5,093 bases of DNA from Gammaproteobacteria bacterium (GTDB lineage Bacteria > Pseudomonadota > Gammaproteobacteria > UBA5335 > SLRW01): assembly GCA_007134115.1 (NCBI GenBank), contig SLLK01000145.1:1-5093 (forward strand), written 5' to 3'. Positions 1 through 5,093 of this stretch are shown here, piece by piece. Position numbers and translations under genes: made by a program. The stretch's first letter is position 1. The number at the start of each line of letters is the position of its first letter. The notes beneath the pieces were generated by a model that saw only the letters and a list, made by a program, of their open reading frames with translations, was not told where the DNA came from and did not search any database.

Positions 1-915
1 GCCAACATTGAGCTACCCGACGACATCAACGCGGCCCGCAAAGTGGGCGCCGAGGGTATAGGGCTGTATCGCACCGAGTTTCTCTATCTCAATCGCAGCG
101 ACCTGCCCGACGAAGAGGAGCAACTGGCCGCCTACGTCAAGGTCATCCGCGCAATGAAGGGCGCGCCGGTCACCATCCGCACCATGGACCTCGGCGCGGA
201 CAAGCCACTGGAACCCGAACGCGGCGGCCACACCAACATCAATCCGGCGCTGGGCCTGCGCGCGGTCCGCCTGTGTCTGCGCGAACCGGCTCTGTTCCGC
301 CCCCAGTTGCGCGCCCTGCTCAGGGCCTCGGCACGCGGCAAGATACGTATCATGCTGCCCATGATCAGCAGCCTGGACGAACTGCTTGGCGTGAAACGGG
401 TCATCAATGAGGTGCGACGGGAACTGGACGAAGAGGGCATCAAGCACGATCCCGAGGTGCCCCTGGGTGTGATGATCGAAGTACCGGCCGCCGCATTGGC
501 AGCACGCATGCTGGCGCCCCATGTCGACTTCATGTCACTGGGCACCAACGATCTCATTCAGTACACGCTGGCCATCGATCGCCTGGATGACGAGGTCAAC
601 TACCTCTATGACCCCCTGCATCCAGCCGTGCTGCAACTGATCAGCATGACCATTACCGCCGGGCACGAGGCGCGCATTCCGGTCAGCATGTGCGGGGAAA
701 TGGCCGCTGATGCGCTGTATACCCGGCTGTTACTGGGCCTGGGACTGACCGAGTTCAGCGTGCCGCCGGCCGCCCTGCTGGAGGTCAAGGACCTGGTGGC
801 CGGCAGTAACACCCGCGAGCTTGGGGCGCTGTGCCGCGAACTGCTGCACAGCAACGACGCGGGACGCATCCAGGCACTGTTGCGGCAGATCAACACCCCG
901 GCCGGCGGGGCCTGA
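1..915 (+). CDS. ptsI: PEP-protein phosphotransferase, enzyme I of the PTS (C-terminal part, 5' end outside window)
   Basis: Enzyme I takes phosphate from phosphoenolpyruvate and passes it to HPr in the cytoplasm. The frame is open from base 1, so 304 residues are visible against about 575 in the family; this is essentially the PEP-binding TIM-barrel domain. Numbering from the first visible residue: GIGLYRTEFL at 19-28 (R24), RTMDLGADK at 60-68 (R60), GVMIEVPAA at 156-164 (E160), LGTNDLIQYTLAIDR at 180-194 (N183, D184, R194) and the active-site Cys in MCGEMA (C231). The spacing of these residues matches E. coli EI R296, R332, E431, N454, D455, R465 and C502 to within one residue. The N-terminal His domain is off the edge, so a GAF-bearing PtsP paralogue cannot be excluded. 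The pmbA neighbour favours a PtsI of the rapZ/ptsO cluster. The TGA stop lies 17 bp from the convergent pmbA stop. Confidence 0.93.
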   Translation, partial: ANIELPDDINAARKVGAEGIGLYRTEFLYLNRSDLPDEEEQLAAYVKVIRAMKGAPVTIRTMDLGADKPLEPERGGHTNINPALGLRAVRLCLREPALFRPQLRALLRASARGKIRIMLPMISSLDELLGVKRVINEVRRELDEEGIKHDPEVPLGVMIEVPAAALAARMLAPHVDFMSLGTNDLIQYTLAIDRLDDEVNYLYDPLHPAVLQLISMTITAGHEARIPVSMCGEMAADALYTRLLLGLGLTEFSVPPAALLEVKDLVAGSNTRELGALCRELLHSNDAGRIQALLRQINTPAGGA

Positions 916-932
916 AACAAGGGTTGAGGCTG

Positions 933-2294
933 CTACTGACCGGCGATCGTCATGCCGCCGATCAGCAACGATGGCGTGCGAATATTGCCGCGTAAATCGG
1001 GATCATTGCCCACCGCCACCACATCACGCCACATATCACCAAGATTGCCGGCAATAGTGATTTCCTCCACGGGGAAGGCGATCTCGCCACCACTCACCCA
1101 GAAGCCGGCCGCACCCCGCGAATAATCACCGGTCACCGTATTCACGCCCTGCCCCATGAGGTGAGTCACGACCAGCCCTTCACCCATCTCCGCAAGCATG
1201 CCGGCGAAATCGTGGTGACCGGGGGCCAGGGTGAGGTTGTGCACGCCACCAGCGTTGCCGGTACTGCGCATACCCAGCCGGCGTGCCGCATAGCTGCCCA
1301 GCACATAGCCCCGCAGCACCCCGGCGCTGACCAGTTCACGCGCCTGCGTGGCCACCCCTTCGCCGTCAAAGGCCGCGCTGCCCATGGCCTGCGGCAGATG
1401 CGGCAATTCGCGCAAGCTCACCAGCGGGCTGGTCACCTGCTCACCGAGCCGGTCGCACAGAAACGAGGCGCGCCGGTACAGGGCGCCGCCACTGGCCGCC
1501 GCGACCAGGTGTGACACCAGGCCACGCGCGGTTTCGGGTGTAAACAATACCGGCGCACGGCAGGTATCCAGGCGCCGCGCGCCAAGACGGGCGAGGGCCC
1601 GCTGGCCCGCCTGTCGGCCCACAAGCTCGGGCGACTCCAGCGCCGCATGCCGGGTGGCAACGGTATACCAACCGTCACGCTGCATGGCGTCCTGCTCGCG
1701 CGCAATCACGGCACAACTGATGGTATGGCGGGTGCCGGCGTGGGTGCCCGTAAAACCGTGGCTGTTGGCATAAATGCGCAGCGCCCGGCTGGTGGCGACC
1801 GAAGCGCCGTCGGAGTTGTCAATGCGCGGATCAAGCGCCAGCGCCGCCTGTTCGCAACTTCGCGCCATGTCCATCGCCGCCGTCGGCGTCATCGCCCAGG
1901 GGTGATACAGGTCAAGTTCCGGCAACTCTGTTGGCATCAGCGCTGCATCCGCCAGGCCGTTGCAGGGGTCGCCTTCCGTATGCCGGGCGATCTCGCACGC
2001 CGCGGCCACCGTTTCACGTATCGCCTGGTCGCCCAGATCACTGGTTCGCGCTGTCCCCTTGCGCTGACCGAAGTAAACGGTCAACGCCAGCACCCGGTCA
2101 CGCTGATGCTCCAGGGTTTCCACCTCGCCCAGCCGCACACTGACATCAAGGCCACTGCGCAGACTCACCACCGCCTCGGTTGAATCGGCACCGGAGGCAC
2201 GGGCAGCCTCCAGCACCGCCGCCAGACGTGACTCCAGATCACCGCGATGATCGTATACATCATCGGCCGGCACCGGATCGGACCGCTTCACCAT
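933..2294 (-). CDS. pmbA: Metalloprotease PmbA (TldE), partner subunit of TldD
   Basis: PmbA/TldE pairs with TldD in a cytoplasmic heteromeric zinc metallopeptidase. In E. coli this enzyme is known for microcin B17 maturation/leader removal and turnover of unfolded peptides such as CcdA. The product is 453 aa (E. coli about 450). The C-terminal half carries family blocks: RRLGMRSTGNAGGVHN around 338-353, THLMGQGVNTVTGDYSRGAAG around 377-397 and EITIAGNLGDMWR around 411-423, ending in MTIAGQ. No HExxxH is present, as expected for TldE, because the zinc site belongs to TldD. The start is the ATG at 2294-2292, chosen because AGGGAG lies 5 nt upstream. The frame extends to a TTG at 2393, but that would add 33 residues, lacks support and lies upstream of the predicted transcription start. 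The gene is convergent with ptsI and divergent from the isomerase gene. Confidence 0.95.
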   Translation of the reverse strand: MVKRSDPVPADDVYDHRGDLESRLAAVLEAARASGADSTEAVVSLRSGLDVSVRLGEVETLEHQRDRVLALTVYFGQRKGTARTSDLGDQAIRETVAAACEIARHTEGDPCNGLADAALMPTELPELDLYHPWAMTPTAAMDMARSCEQAALALDPRIDNSDGASVATSRALRIYANSHGFTGTHAGTRHTISCAVIAREQDAMQRDGWYTVATRHAALESPELVGRQAGQRALARLGARRLDTCRAPVLFTPETARGLVSHLVAAASGGALYRRASFLCDRLGEQVTSPLVSLRELPHLPQAMGSAAFDGEGVATQARELVSAGVLRGYVLGSYAARRLGMRSTGNAGGVHNLTLAPGHHDFAGMLAEMGEGLVVTHLMGQGVNTVTGDYSRGAAGFWVSGGEIAFPVEEITIAGNLGDMWRDVVAVGNDPDLRGNIRTPSLLIGGMTIAGQ

Positions 2295-2299
2295 GACGA

Positions 2300-2305
2300 C
2301 TCCCT
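2300..2305 (-). promoter_or_regulatory. Ribosome binding site deciding the pmbA start
   Basis: On the minus strand AGGGAG precedes the ATG at 2294 by 5 nt. It is the best Shine-Dalgarno match near any in-frame start and selects the 453-residue form over the longer TTG-initiated frame. Confidence 0.7.
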
Positions 2306-2364
2306 TTACCTCAAGCCTGGGGGCGCTTTGACCACGCATCACGCCCCGGGCAAGATAACGCTGG

Positions 2365-2393
2365 ATTCTACGTTGCCACCGCGCAGGCAACAA
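2365..2393 (-). promoter_or_regulatory. Candidate sigma70-type promoter for pmbA
   Basis: On the minus strand TTGTTG (2393-2388, 3/6 match to TTGACA) is followed after exactly 17 bp by TAGAAT (2370-2365, 5/6 match to TATAAT). Transcription would begin near 2358, giving a leader of about 65 nt before the pmbA ATG. The element sits in the only large non-coding gap of the window and upstream of a gene with no co-directional neighbour, so a promoter is expected here. The -35 box is weak, and the call rests on pattern matching only. Confidence 0.5.
2372..2391. repeat. Inverted repeat in the pmbA promoter spacer (possible operator)
   Basis: GTTGCC (2372-2377) and GGCAAC (2386-2391) are perfect inverted repeats of 6 bp separated by 8 bp. 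The arms fall almost entirely between the putative -10 and -35 boxes, touching the -35. A dimeric regulator could bind such a site, but no regulator gene is in the window, and a 6-bp-arm repeat can arise by chance in GC-rich DNA. Confidence 0.3.
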
Positions 2394-2461
2394 TCAATCC
2401 CGGCCACCATGCGACTTGCCCGGCGGCGCCGTCGACCAGGCTTTCACGGCGCGCAGGACAC

Positions 2462-2471
2462 GCTCCGGAGC
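2462..2471. repeat. 10-bp perfect palindrome upstream of the isomerase gene
   Basis: GCTCCGGAGC is a perfect palindrome whose right end is 50 bp before the isomerase ATG. It could be part of an operator for the rightward gene. I found no convincing -35/-10 pair on the plus strand between 2295 and 2521 to anchor it, so this is a weak call. Confidence 0.2.
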
Positions 2472-2509
2472 ACAATACGGATACGACCATCGTCACCTTG
2501 CAACAGCAC

Positions 2510-2515
2510 AGGAAA
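2510..2515 (+). promoter_or_regulatory. Ribosome binding site of the dienoyl-CoA isomerase-like gene
   Basis: AGGAAA lies 6 nt before the ATG at 2522. This supports that start over the in-frame TTG at 2498, which would add eight residues and has no comparable site in front of it. Confidence 0.65.
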
Positions 2516-2521
2516 GCAACC

Positions 2522-3331
2522 ATGCAATACCAAACCCTGCACGTTGAACTCAAACAGCATGTCGCGCACATCCAGCTCAACCGGCCGGACAAGTCCAATG
2601 CCATGAACGAAGCGTTCTGGCGCGAAATGCCGGCTGCCATGGGCTGGGCCGATGAAACGCCGGAAGTACGCGCGGTGATCATCTCGGGCGCGGGCAAAAA
2701 CTTCAGTGCCGGCCTGGATCTGGCCATGTTCGCCGACTTCCAGCCGTCCGCCGACAGTTGCCCGGGACGCCAGCGCGAAGCCATCCGGCGCAACATCCTG
2801 CGCATGCAGGCATCCTTTAACGCCGTCGAGCGCTGCCGCAAACCGGTGCTGGCGGCGGTACACGGCGCCTGCGTGGGCGGCGGCGTGGACCTGGTCAGCG
2901 CCTGTGACATGCGTTACGCCAGCAGCGACGCATGGTTCTGTATAAAGGAAATCGATATAGGCATGGCCGCCGACGTGGGCACGCTACAACGGTTGCCGCG
3001 CATCATCGCGGACGGCCTGGCGCGCGAACTTGCCTATACCGGCCGCCGTCTGCCGGCGGCCGAAGCCCACCAGTGCGGACTGGTCAACAACGTCTACGAC
3101 GACCCGCAGGCACTGCTCGAAGGGGTGGGCGAAATCGCCGCCAGCATCGCCGCCAAGTCACCGCTGGCCATCCGCGGGACCAAGGAAATGCTGCTCTATA
3201 CCCGCGACCATTCGGTCGCCGAGGGGCTCAACTATATCGCCACCTGGAATGCGGCCATGCTGGTCTCGCACGATATCACCGAGGCCCTGAGCGCCACCGC
3301 AGAAAAACGCGAAGCAAAATTCGCCGACTGA
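2522..3331 (+). CDS. Crotonase-superfamily delta(3,5)-delta(2,4)-dienoyl-CoA isomerase (ECH1-like)
   Basis: This family moves double bonds in 3,5-dienoyl-CoA esters to give 2,4-dienoyl-CoA during beta-oxidation of unsaturated fatty acids. The 269-aa product has the crotonase blocks in order: NRPDKSNAMN at 20-29, oxyanion-hole segment FSAGLDL at 61-67, second oxyanion segment GACVGGGVDL at 115-124, and KEIDIGMAADVGTLQRLP at 142-159. Acidic residues D123, E143 and D151 have the same 20 and 8 residue spacings as the ECH1 catalytic triad (rat D176, E196, D204). The segment TRDHSVAEGLNYIATWN at 227-243 also resembles ECH1, which supports isomerase over plain enoyl-CoA hydratase. No signal peptide is seen, and the C-terminus KFAD is not a peroxisomal signal. 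The gene stands alone: divergent from pmbA, convergent with tldD, in the slot usually held by yjgA. Exact substrate is not shown by sequence. Confidence 0.87.
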   Translation: MQYQTLHVELKQHVAHIQLNRPDKSNAMNEAFWREMPAAMGWADETPEVRAVIISGAGKNFSAGLDLAMFADFQPSADSCPGRQREAIRRNILRMQASFNAVERCRKPVLAAVHGACVGGGVDLVSACDMRYASSDAWFCIKEIDIGMAADVGTLQRLPRIIADGLARELAYTGRRLPAAEAHQCGLVNNVYDDPQALLEGVGEIAASIAAKSPLAIRGTKEMLLYTRDHSVAEGLNYIATWNAAMLVSHDITEALSATAEKREAKFAD

Positions 3332-3340
3332 GTCACGGCG
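3322..3340 (-). terminator. Weak candidate intrinsic terminator for tldD transcription
   Basis: Read on the minus strand past the tldD stop, CGCCG and CGGCG form a 5-bp all-GC stem around a 9-nt loop. The stem is followed directly by AATTTTG and, further on, TTTTT. The T-rich side falls inside the last codons of the convergent isomerase gene. The stem is short and the loop large, so efficiency is doubtful; on the plus strand there is no T tract. Confidence 0.25.
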
Positions 3341-3356
3341 GCGGCGCGCCCGGCCT

Positions 3357-4799
3357 TCAGCCGCGCGTGCCGCCGACCGTCAGGGCATCAACCTTGAGCG
3401 TAGGCTGCCCCACGCCGACGGGCACACTCTGGCCGTTCTTGCCGCAGGTCCCCACGCCGCTGTCGAGCTGCATGTCGTTACCTACCATACTGACTCGCGT
3501 GAGCACGTCCGGCCCGTTGCCAATCAGGGTGGCGCCGCGCACCGGGCGTGTAACCCGGCCGTTCTCTATTAACCACGCCTCACTGGCCGAGAACACGAAT
3601 TTGCCCGAGGTGATGTCGACCTGCCCGCCGCCGAAGTTCACCGCATACAGACCCTTGTCCACGGAGGCAATGATCTCGCCCGGATCATGCGGGCCATTGA
3701 GCATGCAGGTATTGGTCATGCGCGGCATGGGCAGGTGGGCAAAGGACTCACGCCGACCGTTGCCGGTAGGCGCCACGCCCATCAGTCGCGCATTCATCCG
3801 GTCCTGCAGATAACCCCGCAGGATGCCGTTCTCGATCAGCACGGTACGGCCGGTGGGCTGGCCTTCATCATCCACATTCAGCGAGCCGCGACGTCCGGGC
3901 AACGTGCCGTCATCGACCACCGTGCAGTGCTCGGAGGCCACTTTCTGGCCCAGCAGATGACTGAAAGCCGAGCTGCCTTTGCGATTGAAATCGCCCTCCA
4001 GACCGTGACCGATGGCTTCATGCAGGAGAATACCGGGCCAGCCGGGCCCCAGCACGACCGGCATGGTACCCGCCGGCGCTTCGTCAGCCTCCAGGTTGAC
4101 CAGCGCCTGACGCGCCGCTTCCTGCGCCCACAAGGTGGCCCACTCGCCCTCACGCAACCGGACATAGCCGTACCGGCCGCCACCGCCGGCGCTGCCGCGC
4201 TCACGCCGACCACCCTGCTCCGCGATCACGCTCACACTCAAGCGGACCAGTGGTCGCACATCAGCGACCAGTGTACCGTCGAGCGCCGCCACCAGAACCA
4301 CATCACGACCGCCCGACAGCGACACCATCACCTGGGTAATACGCGGATCAACAGCACGGGCCGCCTGGTCGGCCTGGCGCAGCAGGGCAATCTTCTGTGC
4401 CGCATCCATATCTGCCGCCGGGTCATCAGCGCCATACAGTTGCTGCATCTCGCCGCCACGCCGCCACGCCTGCAAACCGCCTGACCGGGCCTGCCGGCTG
4501 ATTGCCCGCGCCGCACCGCCCGCCGCCTCCAGCGCCGGCAGCGCAATTTCGTCGGCATAGGCAAAGCCGGTTTTATCGCCGCTCACGGCGCGCACACCCA
4601 GCCCCTGCGACACACTGTGGCCGGCGTCCCGCACCTTGCCGTCTTCCAGTGACCAGCTTTCCTGGCGCGACGACTGAAAATACAGATCGGCCGCGTCCAC
4701 ATCGCGCCCGGCAAGTCGCACCAGCACACGCTGCAAATCCGCGTCGTTCAACTGCGCACCCTCGAGCAACTGCTGCCTGGCGATCGATAAAGCAGTCAT
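3357..4799 (-). CDS. tldD: Zinc metalloprotease TldD
   Basis: TldD is the catalytic subunit of the TldD/TldE (PmbA) peptidase, acting in the cytoplasm on unfolded peptides and some ribosomally made, modified peptides. The product is 480 aa (E. coli 481). The zinc-protease motif HEAIGH is at 260-265 (H260, catalytic E261, H265), followed by GLEGDFNRKGSSAFS at 266-280. The third ligand is the Cys of the C-terminal GTCGKNGQ block (C452). Other family blocks are MPRMTNTCML at 358-367 and VGVGQPTLKVDALTVGG at 461-477. The start is the ATG at 4799-4797: GGAG lies 8 nt upstream and the length fits the family, whereas the longer open frame to 5072 reads a Gly-rich shadow of the upstream gene. The ATG overlaps the upstream nitrilase stop as ATGA, indicating translational coupling in one operon. 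No key residue is missing. Confidence 0.97.
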   Translation of the reverse strand: MTALSIARQQLLEGAQLNDADLQRVLVRLAGRDVDAADLYFQSSRQESWSLEDGKVRDAGHSVSQGLGVRAVSGDKTGFAYADEIALPALEAAGGAARAISRQARSGGLQAWRRGGEMQQLYGADDPAADMDAAQKIALLRQADQAARAVDPRITQVMVSLSGGRDVVLVAALDGTLVADVRPLVRLSVSVIAEQGGRRERGSAGGGGRYGYVRLREGEWATLWAQEAARQALVNLEADEAPAGTMPVVLGPGWPGILLHEAIGHGLEGDFNRKGSSAFSHLLGQKVASEHCTVVDDGTLPGRRGSLNVDDEGQPTGRTVLIENGILRGYLQDRMNARLMGVAPTGNGRRESFAHLPMPRMTNTCMLNGPHDPGEIIASVDKGLYAVNFGGGQVDITSGKFVFSASEAWLIENGRVTRPVRGATLIGNGPDVLTRVSMVGNDMQLDSGVGTCGKNGQSVPVGVGQPTLKVDALTVGGTRG

Positions 4800-5093
4800 G
4801 ATTCTTTCTCCGGCGAAGAGACAGCCCCGGAGCCGGGTAGATCGAGCATGCCCGTCGCCCGCCCGGCCTGCCAGAGCCGGCGGTGAGTCAGCGCCGGAAA
4901 ATGCTCGCGCGTGGAAACGACCCGCGCCACCTCCACATCCGCCACCACCACGCCGGAGCCGCGTGGCAGACAATCCAGCACCCGCCCCCAGGGGTCCACG
5001 ACCATACTGTGCCCCCAGGTCTCCCGGCCGTTGAAATGGTAGCCCCCCTGGGCCGCCGCCACCACGTAACAAAGGTTCTCGATGGCGCGCGCA
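4796..5093 (-). CDS. Nitrilase-superfamily carbon-nitrogen hydrolase (C-terminal part, 5' end outside window)
   Basis: Nitrilase-superfamily amidases hydrolyse C-N bonds using a Glu-Lys-Cys triad. About 98 residues are visible out of roughly 270-290. They begin RAIENLCYVVAAAQGG, continue with GRETWGHSMVVDPWGRVL and end the fold at FPALTHRRLW, followed by a tail of about 25 residues rich in Gly and Ser. These blocks fit the Nit1-like branch (deaminated-glutathione-amidase type) found beside tldD in gammaproteobacteria. The catalytic Glu, Lys and Cys all lie upstream of the window edge, so activity cannot be judged; the Cys in ENLCYV is not the nucleophile. The TGA stop overlaps the tldD ATG by 4 bp. 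The precise substrate is unknown from this fragment. Confidence 0.9.
   Translation of the reverse strand, partial: ARAIENLCYVVAAAQGGYHFNGRETWGHSMVVDPWGRVLDCLPRGSGVVVADVEVARVVSTREHFPALTHRRLWQAGRATGMLDLPGSGAVSSPEKES
4808..4811 (-). promoter_or_regulatory. Ribosome binding site of tldD inside the nitrilase gene
   Basis: GGAG on the minus strand lies 8 nt before the tldD ATG, within the last codons of the upstream nitrilase gene. Together with the ATGA overlap it supports initiation at 4799. Confidence 0.6.

Noticed and set aside
132..557. Minus-strand open frame antisense to ptsI
   Set aside because: It is entirely within the conserved enzyme I barrel on the other strand, and its Ser/Arg-rich translation has no recognisable domain.
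896..910. CCCCG-GCCGG-CGGGG hairpin at the 3' end of ptsI as a terminator
   Set aside because: The 5-bp stem is inside the last ptsI codons and is followed by no T tract on the plus strand and only TGTTG on the minus strand. It is more likely a by-product of GC-rich codons.
2328..2359. Plus-strand promoter TTGACC with GATAAC for the isomerase gene
   Set aside because: The spacer is 20 bp, and shifting to a 17-18 bp spacer leaves a -10 with only two or three matches. It would also sit over 160 bp from the start codon.
2295..2393. Longer pmbA form starting at the TTG at 2393
   Set aside because: It adds 33 Arg-rich residues with no family counterpart and would start upstream of the predicted transcription start. 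The ATG at 2294 has a good ribosome binding site and gives the usual length.
2932..3813. 293-codon plus-strand open frame
   Set aside because: It is out of frame with the isomerase gene, crosses its stop and runs antisense into tldD. Its Arg/Pro-rich product is typical of a shadow frame.
3687..4484. 265-codon plus-strand open frame antisense to tldD
   Set aside because: It lies wholly inside tldD, which has full family motifs. The translation shows no recognisable domain, and long antisense frames are common in GC-rich genes.
4800..5072. N-terminal extension of tldD by 91 residues
   Set aside because: The extension is the alternative frame of the nitrilase gene and is Gly/Arg-rich. TldD proteins are about 480 aa, and the ATG at 4799 has a Shine-Dalgarno site.

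Overview
The window is a GC-rich bacterial chromosome segment (roughly low-to-mid 60s % GC by eye). It is densely coding, with four convergent or divergent blocks and only one sizeable intergenic gap. The gene set points to a gammaproteobacterium: a PTS enzyme I next to pmbA (tldE), and a nitrilase-family gene joined to tldD. In Pseudomonas-like and purple-sulfur-type gammaproteobacteria the same families sit near rapZ/ptsO/ptsI on one side and rng/yhdP/nit/tldD/yjgA/pmbA on the other. A lineage narrower than Gammaproteobacteria (for example Chromatiales-like) is only an inference.

Layout, left to right. (1) Bases 1-915, + strand: the C-terminal half of enzyme I (PtsI), cut by the window edge. 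(2) Bases 933-2294, - strand: complete pmbA/tldE, convergent with ptsI across 17 bp. (3) Bases 2295-2521: the only substantial intergenic region, a divergent one. It holds a good-looking sigma70-type promoter for pmbA, with a perfect 6-bp-arm inverted repeat in its -35/-10 spacer, and a 10-bp palindrome nearer the rightward gene. (4) Bases 2522-3331, + strand: a crotonase-superfamily protein whose acidic triad and flanking sequence closely match delta(3,5)-delta(2,4)-dienoyl-CoA isomerase (ECH1 family). (5) Bases 3357-4799, - strand: complete tldD, convergent with the ECH1-like gene across 25 bp. (6) Bases 4796-5093, - strand: the C-terminal part of a nitrilase-superfamily amidohydrolase, which overlaps the tldD start by 4 bp (ATGA).

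TldD and PmbA/TldE are the two subunits of one zinc metallopeptidase. The TldD here carries the HExxxH motif and the C-terminal Cys ligand, and the PmbA copy lacks the zinc motif, as expected. They are on the same strand but separated by the oppositely oriented isomerase gene, so they are probably transcribed separately: tldD with nit, and pmbA from its own promoter. In many gammaproteobacteria the position between pmbA and tldD is held by yjgA (DUF615). The ECH1-like gene in that slot is the least routine feature of the window. I see no mobile element, CRISPR array, tRNA, rRNA or evidence of an undescribed multi-gene system.
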